Assembly: GCF_000425745.1 (NCBI RefSeq)
Contig: NZ_AUEA01000003.1
Location: forward strand, 372,001 to 436,000
Reading direction: 5' to 3'
Source of the DNA: Pseudomonas cremoricolorata DSM 17059 = NBRC 16634
GTDB lineage: Bacteria; Pseudomonadota; Gammaproteobacteria; Pseudomonadales; Pseudomonadaceae
Length of the DNA: 64,000 nt
Numbering within the stretch: position 1 is the first letter of the stretch; each line of letters begins with the position of its first letter. The notes below the pieces were generated by a model, which saw only the letters and a program-made list of their open reading frames with translations, did not search any database and had not been told where the DNA came from. Shown in pieces: positions 1-8,785 of the stretch. A program made the translations under genes and the position numbers.

Positions 1-645
1 TCATGTCGGTACGGCACGCGAGGAGGTCGGTGCAGGGTTGAAAAACACTTGCTCGATGACCGGGCCAATGGTCACCTCGCCCAGCACCTCATAGCCCTGG
101 CGCTGCAGGAACGCCACCGCGTGCGGGTTGCTGGTGTTGAGCACCACGCCCTCGGTGTGCGGGTCTTCGGCGCACCAGTCATGCACCTGCTGGAGCAGTC
201 GATCGGCGAAGTGCTCGCCCTGAAACTGCGGGTGAATGCCCAACAGCGGCAGCACGTGGACGCGCTCGGTAGGCAGCCAGCTGGACAGCGCGCCCTGATA
301 GTCGAGGTAGCGGCGGGTGCTGCGCAGCCCGGCGCGGATGATCATGCGCAGGCGCCAGCCCCAACTGTCGGCCACCCCCAGGCGGCGTTGCGGCGGTACG
401 ATCAGCGCCACCGCCACCAGCCGGTCGTCAACCAGCAGGCCGATGGCCGGCAGCTTGAAATTGAAATGCTGGCGCACCCATTCGCGGATGACCACGCGCA
501 AGCGCCGTTCATACCCGCCGCGCTGGGCGTCGAACAGAAAGCCGTAGGCCGGTTCACGGCGATAGGCTTCGAACAGCAAGGCACGCACCTCACGGGCAAA
601 GCCATTGTCGAGCATGCAGACCTGCGGTTCAGACGGGGATGACAT
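1..645 (-). CDS. GNAT family N-acetyltransferase
   Basis: Complete 214-residue reading frame; the stop is the first codon of the window. The C-terminal half has the GNAT acetyl-CoA fold signature: a strand ending in LPLLGIHPQFQGEHFADRLL (about residues 132-151), followed by the late NPHAVAFLQRQGYE segment typical of the acceptor-side loop. The protein is cytosolic, with no signal or membrane segment. The substrate cannot be read from sequence. It is divergent from xthA and looks monocistronic on this side. Family call is secure, function unknown. Confidence 0.85.
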   Translation of the reverse strand: MSSPSEPQVCMLDNGFAREVRALLFEAYRREPAYGFLFDAQRGGYERRLRVVIREWVRQHFNFKLPAIGLLVDDRLVAVALIVPPQRRLGVADSWGWRLRMIIRAGLRSTRRYLDYQGALSSWLPTERVHVLPLLGIHPQFQGEHFADRLLQQVHDWCAEDPHTEGVVLNTSNPHAVAFLQRQGYEVLGEVTIGPVIEQVFFNPAPTSSRAVPT

Positions 646-802
646 GGCGAGCGGACCTCCTGGAATTGACGTTTAGCCTTGGAGGCGCGCGCGTGGCCAT
701 CGTTCACCGCTGTAGCAGGCAAATACGCGTGCCAGGCGCGATGCTGGTGGTCGCGGCGTGAGTCCGCTAGCATCCGGGCTTTTACCAAGGCAAGCCTTAC
801 CC

Positions 803-1615
803 ATGAAAATCGTCTGTTTCAACATCAACGGCCTGCGCGCCCGTCCGCACCAGCTGGCGGCGTTGATCGACAAGCACCAGCCCGATGTCATCGGCCTGCA
901 GGAAACCAAAGTCAGCGATGAACAGTTCCCGCTGGCCGAGGTGCAGGCGCTGGGCTACCACGTGCATTACCACGGGCAGAAGGGCCATTACGGCGTCGCG
1001 TTGCTCTCGCGCCAGGCGCCGCTGGCGCTGCACAAGGGCTTTGCCGGCGACGAAGAAGACGCCCAGCGGCGCTTCATCTGGGGCACCTTCGCCGATACCG
1101 ATGGCACCCCGATCACCATCATGAACGGCTACTTCCCCCAAGGCGAAAGCCGTGACCACCCCACCAAGTTCCCGGCCAAGCAGCGCTTCTACAGCGATCT
1201 GCAAGCGCTGCTCGAGGGCCAGTTCAGCAACGACCAGCCGCTGATTCTGATGGGTGACCTGAACATTTCGCCGCAGGACTGTGACATCGGCATCGGCGCC
1301 GACAACGCCAAACGCTGGCTGAAGACCGGCAAGTGCAGCTTCCTGCCAGAAGAACGCGAGTGGATGGAACGCCTCAAGGGCTGGGGACTGACCGACAGCT
1401 TCCGCCACCTGCATCCGCAGGTCGACGATCGCTTCAGTTGGTTCGACTACCGCAGTCGCGGTTTCGAGGACGAGCCCAAGCGTGGGCTGCGCATCGACCT
1501 CATCATGACCTCGGCGGGCCTGGCGCCGCGGATCAAGGATGCCGGTGTGGATTACGAGTTGCGTGGCATGGAAAAGCCTTCAGACCACGCCCCGATCTGG
1601 CTCGAACTGAGCTGA
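803..1615 (+). CDS. xthA: Exodeoxyribonuclease III
   Basis: 270 residues, the usual length of bacterial ExoIII. It removes nucleotides from 3' ends and cleaves AP sites in base-excision repair. The N-terminus [17 protein letters not shown] carries the Asn of the EEP fold, followed by GLQETKV with the metal-binding Glu, [15 protein letters not shown] with the catalytic Asp/Asn pair, and [10 protein letters not shown] with the C-terminal Asp-His. I chose the ATG at 803 rather than an upstream in-frame ATG because homology to the family begins exactly there. Downstream is a hairpin and REP-like element shared with the convergent sodC. Confidence 0.95.
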   Translation: MKIVCFNINGLRARPHQLAALIDKHQPDVIGLQETKVSDEQFPLAEVQALGYHVHYHGQKGHYGVALLSRQAPLALHKGFAGDEEDAQRRFIWGTFADTDGTPITIMNGYFPQGESRDHPTKFPAKQRFYSDLQALLEGQFSNDQPLILMGDLNISPQDCDIGIGADNAKRWLKTGKCSFLPEEREWMERLKGWGLTDSFRHLHPQVDDRFSWFDYRSRGFEDEPKRGLRIDLIMTSAGLAPRIKDAGVDYELRGMEKPSDHAPIWLELS

Positions 1616-1640
1616 TCGACAACAAACTCTAGAGCGCCCT

Positions 1641-1720
1641 TCACGGCTGAAGTCGCTCCTACAGCAATTGCACTCACTGCAGGAGCGGCTTGCGCCGCGA
1701 TGGGCTGCAAAGCAGCCCCG
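1641..1720. repeat. REP-like repeat between xthA and sodC
   Basis: Non-coding 120-base gap between convergent genes. It contains CGCTCCT (1654-1660) facing AGGAGCG (1681-1687) and the GGCTTGCGCCGCGA segment typical of repeated extragenic palindromes in the P. putida group. Assignment to that family is from memory of the motif; other copies would have to be counted genome-wide. Confidence 0.6.
1702..1718. terminator. Hairpin between xthA and sodC, possible bidirectional terminator
   Basis: Perfect stem GGGCTGC/GCAGCCC with a three-base AAA loop. There is no clear T tract, so it may be part of the REP element rather than a classical intrinsic terminator. Confidence 0.45.
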
Positions 1721-1737
1721 CTAACCCTGGGCGTCGC

Positions 1738-2253
1738 TTACTTGACCACACCACAGGCCATGCGCGCACCGCCGCCGCCGAGTTTTTCCGGGTGGTCGCT
1801 GTGGTTGTCGCCACCGGCGTGGACCATCAGCGCGTGGCCTTTGAAATCGCTGGCCTTCAGGCGTGGCGCGAGCACCGGATAGGTGGCCTTGCCGTCGGCA
1901 CCGACGTAGATAGCCGGCAAGTCGCCGCGATGGCCGCTGTCGTCGTACGGGCCTTTGTGCGCCTTGGTGTCATCCGGGTCCCAGTGCCCGCCGGCCGCGC
2001 CTGCTGGCACGGTCTTGCCGTCTTCCTGGGCTGGATCGCACGAGGCCTTGGCATGCAGGTGGAAGCCGTGCACGCCCGGTGGCAGGTCTTTGAGGTCTGG
2101 GGTGAGCAGCGTGCCGTACTTGTTCTGCTCGATGGTCACGGTGCCGATCGACTTGCCCGCGCCATCGGCACCGGCGAGTTTCAGCTCCACGGTTTCGGCC
2201 GCCTGGGCCAGCCCGGCGCTGGCCAGCAGGGCGGTCATTAGCAGTGCTTTCAT
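1738..2253 (-). CDS. sodC: Periplasmic Cu/Zn superoxide dismutase
   Basis: 171 residues. The first 18 form a Sec signal peptide (MKALLMTALLASAGLAQA), so the enzyme acts in the periplasm, dismutating superoxide. Copper and zinc ligands are visible in HGFHLHAKASC, GGHWDP, DDSGHRGDLP and MVHAGGDNHSD. The two cysteines, in KASC and near the C-terminus (RMACGVVK), would form the structural disulfide. Length and order match bacterial SodC. It is convergent with xthA. Confidence 0.95.
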   Translation of the reverse strand: MKALLMTALLASAGLAQAAETVELKLAGADGAGKSIGTVTIEQNKYGTLLTPDLKDLPPGVHGFHLHAKASCDPAQEDGKTVPAGAAGGHWDPDDTKAHKGPYDDSGHRGDLPAIYVGADGKATYPVLAPRLKASDFKGHALMVHAGGDNHSDHPEKLGGGGARMACGVVK

Positions 2254-2390
2254 GATGATGTCTCCTTGGCAATGATCAGTCGGGCGTCGTACCCGGTATG
2301 ACAGGTCCTTGCAGAACCCGCGTGAAGGATCGGACTACACACAGGCGCTGCGATTCCATCGTGCTACACGTTGAAACATTTGCCTTGCAC

Positions 2391-3338
2391 CTAAGCGACT
2401 GCGCCACGGGCGCTGAGCGACACCCAGTAGCGCGTGCGGTACTGGACGTGTAGCGGCAGGCTGGCGGCCAGCAAGGCCAGAATGCGGTCGGTGTCATCGA
2501 GCGCGAAGGTGCCGGTAACCGCCAGACGCTCGAGGCTCGGCTGACAGCGCAGCACGCCGGGGCGGTAGCGGTCCAGTTCACGCAGAAATAGCCCAAGCGG
2601 CTGCGCCTCGACGATCAGCACGCCCTGCTGCCAGCCCGGTATCTGCGGGTCGAAGGCCTGGATGCCGTGCACCTGGCTGGCACTCAAGCGCGCGCGGTGT
2701 CCGGCCTTGAGCAGGGTTTCGCTACCTTGCTGCGGCAGCAGGCGCAGTTCGCCGCGCAGCGCCGACACCTGGCAGTCGTGCTCGCCCTCTCTTACGCAAA
2801 AGCTGCCAGCGCCGGCCACAATGCGGCCATAGCGAGTCTGCACCTGCAACGGGCCGACACTGTCCACGGCGATCTCGCCGCGCAGCAGGTGCAAACGCGG
2901 CTGGCCAGCCTCGAAGGTGATGTTCAGCGCGCTGGCGGTATTGAGTTGCACGCGGCTGCCGTCTGCCAACTCGACGCCACGACGCTCGCCGGTGGCAGTG
3001 GCAAGGTCAGCGCCCCACGGCGTGATCGGCAGTTGCCGGTAGGCCATCCACGCCAGCGGCGCCACGGCGCCCAACGCCAGAGCCTGGCCGAGCAGCTTGC
3101 GCCGCTGCGGATCGGGACGGTCGAGGCAACTCAGGCCGATGGGCGGCGGCACCTGGCTGAAACGCTGGCGCAGTTGCTCGGCTTTTTGCCACAGCGCTTC
3201 ATGGGCGGCGCTGCGGGCGCGCCAGTGTTGCAACTGCAACGCGCCGTCAGCGTCCAGCTCACCAGCGTCCTGGCGCGCCAGCCACTGCGCCGCCTCGCGG
3301 GCGAGCTGGCGGGCCTGGCTGTCGAGCTGAACGCTCAC
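2391..3338 (-). CDS. FecR-family anti-sigma/sensor protein
   Basis: 315 residues. It begins with the FecR N-terminal domain (AAQWLARQDAGELDADG..LQHWRARSAAHEALWQKAEQL), then a single transmembrane helix near residues 90-105 (LGQALALGAVAPLAWMAY). The periplasmic FecR domain follows (GERRGVELADGSRVQLNTASAL, GEIAVDS) and a C-terminal STN-like segment. FecR proteins hold the partner ECF sigma factor and relay a signal from a TonB receptor. The GTG at 3338 overlaps the sigma stop codon (GTGA), which indicates translational coupling and decides the start. No TonB receptor lies in the next several kb. Confidence 0.88.
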   Translation of the reverse strand: MSVQLDSQARQLAREAAQWLARQDAGELDADGALQLQHWRARSAAHEALWQKAEQLRQRFSQVPPPIGLSCLDRPDPQRRKLLGQALALGAVAPLAWMAYRQLPITPWGADLATATGERRGVELADGSRVQLNTASALNITFEAGQPRLHLLRGEIAVDSVGPLQVQTRYGRIVAGAGSFCVREGEHDCQVSALRGELRLLPQQGSETLLKAGHRARLSASQVHGIQAFDPQIPGWQQGVLIVEAQPLGLFLRELDRYRPGVLRCQPSLERLAVTGTFALDDTDRILALLAASLPLHVQYRTRYWVSLSARGAVA

Positions 3339-3850
3339 AGCTCGACCAACAGGCAATGCTCGTACGCCTGGGCCATATAGCGTTTGACGGTGCGTTCGGA
3401 AACCTGCAAACGGCTGGCGATGCAGGCATAACCCAGGCCTTCGAGTTGCGCCCAGAGAAACGCCCGACGTACCACCAGCGGCAGCCCGTCGAGCAGTTCA
3501 TCCAGCGCATGCAGCGCTTCGAGCAGCAACCAGCGCTGCTCGGCCGAGGGCGCGAGCTCTTCGGGCAGGTGCTGCAACGCCTCCAGATACGCCCGTTCCA
3601 GGCTGCGCCGCTTGTAGTGATTGACCAGCAGGCGCTTGCCCACGGTAAGCAGATAAGCGCGCGGCTCACGCAGGCTCGGCAGGCTGTTGCTGCGCTCGGC
3701 CGCCAGCACCCGCACGAAGGCATCCTGGGCCAGGTCGGCCGCTGCCCAGCGATCCCCCAAACGACTGCGCAACCAGCCTTCCAGCCAGCCGCTGTGCTCA
3801 CGGTAGAGGGTATTCATGCAAGGTGAAGGCGCCGCAACGGAATCGGTCAT
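3335..3850 (-). CDS. FecI-like ECF sigma factor
   Basis: 171 residues if translated from the ATG at 3850; an alternative ATG at 3817 gives 160. Sigma region 2 is seen in WLRSRLGDRWAAADLAQDAFVRVLA followed by LREPRAYLLTVGKRLLVNHYKR. Region 4 is LDGLPLVVRRAFLWAQLEG and the helix-turn-helix IASRLQVSERTVKRYMAQAY. It is an iron-starvation/siderophore type sigma factor by family. No strong ribosome binding site precedes either start. It is coupled to the FecR gene downstream. A possible Fur box lies about 35-50 bases upstream. Confidence 0.88.
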   Translation of the reverse strand: MTDSVAAPSPCMNTLYREHSGWLEGWLRSRLGDRWAAADLAQDAFVRVLAAERSNSLPSLREPRAYLLTVGKRLLVNHYKRRSLERAYLEALQHLPEELAPSAEQRWLLLEALHALDELLDGLPLVVRRAFLWAQLEGLGYACIASRLQVSERTVKRYMAQAYEHCLLVEL

Positions 3851-3883
3851 ACACAGGCACGCAGGCAGAGTGGGTGAGGTGCA

Positions 3884-3902
3884 AATGCGAGTGATTCTAA
3901 TT
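3884..3902 (-). promoter_or_regulatory. Possible Fur box upstream of fecI-like gene
   Basis: The AT-rich stretch AATGCGAGTGATTCTAATT sits just upstream of the sigma-factor start and partly resembles the 19-bp Fur consensus (NAT triplets). FecI-type genes in pseudomonads are commonly Fur-regulated. The match is incomplete, so this is only a candidate. Confidence 0.35.
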
Positions 3903-4019
3903 GCTTTGATTGCATGCGCCAAGGTCTGCCCGCGATCGCTGACTGGCGGCCGGTGGACTGGAAACGATCCCCGCGCCACGGCTACTCTGCCTGCGCCCTG
4001 ACGCACACGGACCCTCACC

Positions 4020-4382
4020 ATGAACTTCGCCCCTGCCATTCCGGTACTGCGCATCTTCAACGTCGACAAGGCCAAGGAGTTCTACCTGGACTTTCTCGGC
4101 TTCAGCCTCGACTGGGAACATCGCTTCGCCGCCGACCTGCCGCTGTATGCGCAAATCCACCGCGACGGGCTGATCGTGCACCTCTCCGAGCACTACGGCG
4201 ATGCCACCCCCGGCTCGACGGTGTTCGCCCGGGTCAGCGACCTGCGGGCACTGGAGCAGGAGCTGCAAGCCAAGCGCTATGGCTACTCGCGGCCCAGCGC
4301 CGAGCAGGTCGACTGGGGCTGGCAGATGCAGATCGCCGATCCGTTCGGCAACCAGCTGCGCTTCTGTCAGCAAGACGACTGA
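4020..4382 (+). CDS. VOC-fold (glyoxalase/bleomycin-resistance-like) protein
   Basis: 120 residues. The N-terminal AIPVLRIFNVDKAKEFYLDFLGFSLDWEHRF and C-terminal WQMQIADPFGNQLRFCQ are the paired beta-alpha-beta-beta-beta signatures of the vicinal-oxygen-chelate fold. The DPFGN-x-L-x-F end is typical of glyoxalase/bleomycin-resistance superfamily members. Metal ligands and substrate are not assignable. It has its own terminator-like hairpin downstream. Confidence 0.88.
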   Translation: MNFAPAIPVLRIFNVDKAKEFYLDFLGFSLDWEHRFAADLPLYAQIHRDGLIVHLSEHYGDATPGSTVFARVSDLRALEQELQAKRYGYSRPSAEQVDWGWQMQIADPFGNQLRFCQQDD

Positions 4383-4394
4383 CGCCTTTACCTT

Positions 4395-4428
4395 GCCGCC
4401 AGGGTTGGTTACCCTTGGCGGCCTTTCC
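4395..4428 (+). terminator. Intrinsic terminator after VOC gene
   Basis: GC-rich stem GCCGCCAGGGT (4395-4405) pairs with ACCCTTGGCGGC (4411-4422) and is followed by CTTTCCT. Its position directly after the VOC stop supports termination before the ABC-F gene. Confidence 0.75.
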
Positions 4429-4537
4429 TGTCCATGAGGTAGTGGTCCGATGCGCCATTGATGCCGCCGTCCAGTCGACGGCCAGTCTTCACTCCCTAGC
4501 CTGCTCTGGGGATGTCGCGGCATGCGTGGAGCCTTCC

Positions 4538-6124
4538 ATGACCCCTTCTTCGATTCTGACGCTCGACAGCGTCGCCTGCACCTTGCCCAACGGCCGGGTG
4601 CTGTTCTCTGACCTGAACCTCACCCTCGACCAGCGCCACACCGGCCTGGTGGGCCGCAATGGCGTGGGCAAAAGCCTGCTCGGGCAGATTCTTGCAGGCC
4701 ACCGCGCGCCCAGCGAAGGTCGCTGCCTGCGCCACGCTCACGTGCACCTGCTCGATCAGCAGATCATCCGCTACAGCCGCAGCATTGCCGAACTCGCCCA
4801 GGTGGCGCCAGTGCTTGGCGCCTTGCAGCGCATCGCCCAAGGCAGCAGCGACCCTGCCGATTTCGACGCGGTGGGCGAGCGCTGGAACCTGGCCGAGCAG
4901 TTGCAAACGCTGTTCGCCCGGCACGGGCTCGGCGGCCTCGACATCAACGGCCCGGCTGACGTGCTGAGCCCGGGCCAGGCCATGCGCGTGGCGATGCTGG
5001 GGGCGTTTCTGAGCGACGCCGACTACCTGATTCTCGATGAGCCGAGCAATCACCTCGATCGCAATGCCCGTGAGCAACTGCAGGCACTGATCAGCCAATG
5101 GCCCAGAGGCCTGTTGCTGATCAGCCACGACCGCGCCCTGCTCGAACCGCTGCAACGCACCCTGGAACTCACCGCCCACGGCCTGCTGGATTTCACCGGC
5201 GGCTACAGCGCCTACCAGCGTGGCAAAACCGAGCAGCAGGCGCGTGCCGAACAGGCGCTGGGCGCCTTGAAAGCGCAGCGCGAGCGCCAGGCCCAGGCCG
5301 CTCGCGAACAACGTGAGCGACTGCAACGCCAACAGAGCCGCGGACGCAGCCAGGCGCGGCAGGCCAATCAGGCGCAGATCCTCCTCGACCGGCAGCAGCA
5401 GCGCAGCCAGGCCAGCACCGGCAAGCGCCAGCAGCAGTTGCAACAGGCCAGCGAGGCCATGCAGGCCCAAGTCCGCGAAGCCGCGCAACGGCTCGACCGG
5501 CCCCAGGCGATCCATGTTCAGGTGCCAGCGGTGCAGTGCCCTGCCGGTCGAGCGTTACTGACGCTCGAACAGGTGCAGGTGCCATTCGGCAACGCTGCGC
5601 CGGTCGATCTACGCCTGTGCGCCGGTGAGCGAGTGGCCCTGACGGGCGCCAACGGCAGCGGCAAATCCACCTTGTTGCAGGTCATCAGCGGTCAGCTCGC
5701 GCCGCGCGCAGGTGAGGTGCGCGTGCAGGGCAGCGTGGCCCTGCTCGACCAGCACGCCAGCCTGCTGCCTGGCCAGTGCAGCGTCTTCGAGCACCTGCGT
5801 GAGCACAGCCCCGGGCTTGACCCCAGCCAGTTGCGCACGCGCCTGGCGCAGTTGGGGCTGGATGCGGCTCGGGTCGACCTGCCCAGCCACCTGCTCAGCG
5901 GCGGCGAGCGGGTCAAGGCCGCCCTCGCCGCTCTGCTCTACCGACCCGAGCCGGTCGACCTGCTGTTGCTCGATGAGCCTGGCAACCACCTCGATCTGTC
6001 TTCGTTACAGGCGCTCGAGCAGATGCTCGCAACCTTTGGCGGCGCGCTGCTGGTGGTGTCGCATGACGAGGTGTTTCTGCAGCAGTTGCAGCTGCACGGG
6101 CGCCTGAGCCTGAGCGCTGAGTAG
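4538..6124 (+). CDS. ABC-F family ATPase
   Basis: 528 residues, two tandem ABC domains without membrane segments, the ABC-F layout. Domain 1 has Walker A GRNGVGKS, signature LSPGQAMR and Walker B YLILDEPSNHLD. A charged Arg/Gln-rich linker (about residues 225-320, many RQQ/QAR repeats) follows. Domain 2 has Walker A GANGSGKST, signature LSGGERVK and Walker B LLLLDEPGNHLD. ABC-F proteins act on ribosomes as translation factors or antibiotic-protection proteins. The unusual LSPGQ signature in domain 1 resembles ribosome-dissociation or protection members. I start at ATG 4538; the long open frame further upstream runs across the VOC gene and is fortuitous. Confidence 0.9.
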   Translation: MTPSSILTLDSVACTLPNGRVLFSDLNLTLDQRHTGLVGRNGVGKSLLGQILAGHRAPSEGRCLRHAHVHLLDQQIIRYSRSIAELAQVAPVLGALQRIAQGSSDPADFDAVGERWNLAEQLQTLFARHGLGGLDINGPADVLSPGQAMRVAMLGAFLSDADYLILDEPSNHLDRNAREQLQALISQWPRGLLLISHDRALLEPLQRTLELTAHGLLDFTGGYSAYQRGKTEQQARAEQALGALKAQRERQAQAAREQRERLQRQQSRGRSQARQANQAQILLDRQQQRSQASTGKRQQQLQQASEAMQAQVREAAQRLDRPQAIHVQVPAVQCPAGRALLTLEQVQVPFGNAAPVDLRLCAGERVALTGANGSGKSTLLQVISGQLAPRAGEVRVQGSVALLDQHASLLPGQCSVFEHLREHSPGLDPSQLRTRLAQLGLDAARVDLPSHLLSGGERVKAALAALLYRPEPVDLLLLDEPGNHLDLSSLQALEQMLATFGGALLVVSHDEVFLQQLQLHGRLSLSAE

Positions 6125-6139
6125 TGAGCGCCAGGCGCC

Positions 6140-6958
6140 TCAGCCACGTGCACGCACCTGCTGCTGCAACTGGCGCAGCGCACGCAGGCCCTGCTCGGCG
6201 CTGACGCGCGCCGGCAGGCTGTCCTGCAAGTCGCTGAAGACCTCCAGCGACAGCGGCCCGCGGTAGCCGGTGGCAAGAATCGGCTGCAGAAAGCCGACCA
6301 TGTCCAGTTCACCCTCGCCCGGGAAACAGCGGTAATGCCGGCTCCACTGCGATACATCCATGCGCTTGAGCGGCGCGTCGGCCATCTGCACGAAGGCGAT
6401 CTTGTTCCCGGGAATCTCGGCGATGCCCTGTGGGTCGCCGTTCAGGGCCAAGGTATGGAAGCTGTCCAGCACCAGTCCCAGGGCCGGGTGATTGGCCTCG
6501 CGCACCAGCATCCAGGCCTGCTGGTAGGTATTGACCTGGCGCCCCCAGGCCAGCGCCTCATAGCCCAGTTGCAGGCCGCGGCGCTCGGCGCGTTCGGCCA
6601 ATTGCCGCAGGTCGTCGATCAATTGCGCCGAATCGCCGCTGGCGTCGGCCTGGGTATTGCTGCACACCAGCATGCGCGTACAGCCCAGGGTCTGCACGAT
6701 GTCGAAGGTCCGCTCGGCACGCTCGAGCTGGCTGGGCAGCTGCTCGCGCGCGCCCCCCTCGAAGTCGCGAAAGGGCTGGTACAGGGCGATGTCAACGCCC
6801 AGGTCGGCGCAGCGTTGGCGCACCTCGGCGGCCGTGCCCGGGTAGTCGAGCAGATCGTTTTCGAATAGCTCCAGGCCGTCGAAGCCGGCCGCGGCAATGG
6901 CCTCGAGCTTTTCCGGCAAGGCGCCGGCCAGAGATACCGTGGCGATGCACTGTTGCAT
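6140..6958 (-). CDS. quiC: 3-dehydroshikimate dehydratase (QuiC type, stand-alone)
   Basis: 272-residue TIM-barrel (AP endonuclease 2/xylose isomerase-like). It converts 3-dehydroshikimate to protocatechuate. Candidate metal ligands are E134 (GYEALAWGR), D165 (LVLDSFHTL), Q191 (FVQMADAP) and E239 (LSLEVFSD). As I recall, these are the same positions as the Mg ligands of the N-terminal domain of P. putida QuiC. Unlike that roughly 630-residue fusion, this protein ends after the dehydratase domain, with no hydroxyphenylpyruvate dioxygenase-like half. It is divergent from an MHS transporter that probably imports its substrate. Confidence 0.82.
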   Translation of the reverse strand: MQQCIATVSLAGALPEKLEAIAAAGFDGLELFENDLLDYPGTAAEVRQRCADLGVDIALYQPFRDFEGGAREQLPSQLERAERTFDIVQTLGCTRMLVCSNTQADASGDSAQLIDDLRQLAERAERRGLQLGYEALAWGRQVNTYQQAWMLVREANHPALGLVLDSFHTLALNGDPQGIAEIPGNKIAFVQMADAPLKRMDVSQWSRHYRCFPGEGELDMVGFLQPILATGYRGPLSLEVFSDLQDSLPARVSAEQGLRALRQLQQQVRARG

Positions 6959-7213
6959 GACAGATTCCTTGATCCGAGCAAGCGGATTGAGCGATGGCCG
7001 ACGCCGTGTTGGCGGCCCGGCAGGTTCACAGGTAAAGTCGCGCCCGCCCCTGCTTTGTACGGAACAATGCCACTTGCGTTCAACTTTCCACGCCCACAGT
7101 GCCCCGCCTGCCTGCCCTGACAGCCTCCAGCACGCGCATCTCGCGGCCCGCCGCGCCTTTTCACCGCAACGTCGCCGGCCATTGGCTGGCCAGCACTGAC
7201 CCCGGAGAACACG

Positions 7214-8575
7214 ATGTCCTCATCCCCCTCACAGGCCAAGAAGGCCACGGCCAGTGGCTGGATCGGCTCGGCGCTGGAGTACTACGACTTCTTCATCTAT
7301 GCCCAGGCCGCAGCGCTGATCTTTCCGCAGATCTTCTTCCCCTCGATGGACCCGAGCATGGCCATCATCGCCTCGCTGGCTACCTACGGCGTGGGTTACC
7401 TGGCCAGGCCCCTGGGCGCCTTCGTGCTCGGCCATTGGGGCGACACCCGCGGGCGCAAGTACGTGCTGTTGCTGTGCATGTTCCTCATGGGTCTATCGAC
7501 CATGGCCGTCGGCCTGCTGCCGACCTACCACGACATCGGCATTGCCGCGCCGCTGATCCTGGTGCTGCTGCGTTTGGTGCAGGGCTTTGCCGTGGCCGGC
7601 GAGATTTCCGGCGCCAGCTCGATGATCATGGAGCACGCGCCGATGGGCCGGCGCGGCTATTACGCAAGCTTCGCCCTGCAAGGCGTGCAGGCTGGCCAGG
7701 TGCTGGCCGCGGCGGTGTTCCTGCCGCTGGCCTACTTCATGCCCGACCAGGCCTTCAACGAGTGGGGCTGGCGCATTCCCTTCCTGCTCAGCGCCTTCGT
7801 GCTGGTGGCCGGGCTGATCATTCGCCGCGAGGTGCACGAAACTCCGGCCTTCGTCGAGGAAGAACAGACCGCACGCATTCCACGCTCACCGATCCGCGAG
7901 GCTTTCCGCTGCAGCTGGCGGCGCATGGCGCTGGTGGCCTGCATGGCGCTGATGAACGTGATTCCGGTGGTCGCGACCATTTTCGGCGCCGCCTACGCGG
8001 TTCAGCCGGCCTACGGCATCGGCATGGACAAGAGCCTGTACTTGTGGATTCCGGTGGTCGGCAACCTGGTCGCGGTACTGGCCATTCCACTGGTCGGAGG
8101 CTGGTCCGACCGCGTGGGCCGGCGCCCACTGCTGATCGCTGGGTGCCTGGGCTCGGGGCTGATGGCCTTCGTTTACTTGCACGCCATCAGCGCCCAAAAC
8201 GTGCCGCTGGCGGTGCTCACCTCGATTCTGATGTGGGGCTTGCTGTACCAGGGCTACAACGCGGTATTTCCAAGCTTCTTCCCGGAACTGTTCCAGACCC
8301 GTTACCGCGTCTCGGCCATGGCCATCGCGCAGAACATGGGCACCCTGGTCACGGCCATGCTGCCCGCGCTGTTCGCCGCGCTGGCCCCGCCGGGGTCGTT
8401 GAACATTCCCTGGATCGTCGGCGGCCTGACCTTCGCCCTGACCTGCCTGTGCGCGGTGGCCGCCTACCTGGCGCCTGAGACCCACCGCCTGGCCATGGCC
8501 GACCTGGGCAAGGCCGATGCCGTGCCGCTGAGTGAGCAGGCATTCGCCGAGGCGCGCCAGCAGGCGCGGCGCTAA
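7214..8575 (+). CDS. MHS-family MFS transporter, probably shikimate/dehydroshikimate or related acid
   Basis: 453 residues with 12 predicted membrane spans. The N-terminus SGWIGSALEYYDFFIYAQAAALIFPQIFF and loop GHWGDTRGRKYVL are metabolite:H+ symporter (MHS) hallmarks; LRLVQGFAVAGEISGASSMIMEHAP is the conserved helix 4-5 motif and GGWSDRVGRRPLLIAG repeats in the second half. A GGAGAA ribosome site precedes ATG 7214. The divergent dehydroshikimate dehydratase suggests an aromatic-precursor substrate (inference). A hairpin follows the stop. Confidence 0.85.
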   Translation: MSSSPSQAKKATASGWIGSALEYYDFFIYAQAAALIFPQIFFPSMDPSMAIIASLATYGVGYLARPLGAFVLGHWGDTRGRKYVLLLCMFLMGLSTMAVGLLPTYHDIGIAAPLILVLLRLVQGFAVAGEISGASSMIMEHAPMGRRGYYASFALQGVQAGQVLAAAVFLPLAYFMPDQAFNEWGWRIPFLLSAFVLVAGLIIRREVHETPAFVEEEQTARIPRSPIREAFRCSWRRMALVACMALMNVIPVVATIFGAAYAVQPAYGIGMDKSLYLWIPVVGNLVAVLAIPLVGGWSDRVGRRPLLIAGCLGSGLMAFVYLHAISAQNVPLAVLTSILMWGLLYQGYNAVFPSFFPELFQTRYRVSAMAIAQNMGTLVTAMLPALFAALAPPGSLNIPWIVGGLTFALTCLCAVAAYLAPETHRLAMADLGKADAVPLSEQAFAEARQQARR

Positions 8576-8596
8576 AAGGGGCCAGCCTTCTGACAG

Positions 8597-8636
8597 GCCG
8601 ATGGCAGGCGCGTCTGTTCAGGCAGGCGCCATCGGC
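8597..8636 (+). terminator. Hairpin after MHS transporter
   Basis: Perfect 9-bp stem GCCGATGGC (8597-8605) / GCCATCGGC (8628-8636) with a 22-base loop, 21 bases past the stop. There is no T tract. It may be a rho-aided terminator or an mRNA-stabilising structure. Confidence 0.45.
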
Positions 8637-8785
8637 TCGAGACTCGGCTCCAGGCACGTCGCTCGTGCTGTTCACACCTGCAAGTAGCCTATGCCACCAC
8701 GCACATTGACGGCTGCCGCTGTGCTATCGATGATCGCTCGTTTCGCCTCGCCTCTCTTCTGCCACCCTGCACAAGGATCCCTGTC

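Noticed and set aside
3914..4537. Long in-frame extension upstream of the ABC-F ATPase
   Set aside because: It runs antisense to the sigma-factor upstream region and out of frame through the VOC gene. ABC-F homology starts at ATG 4538.
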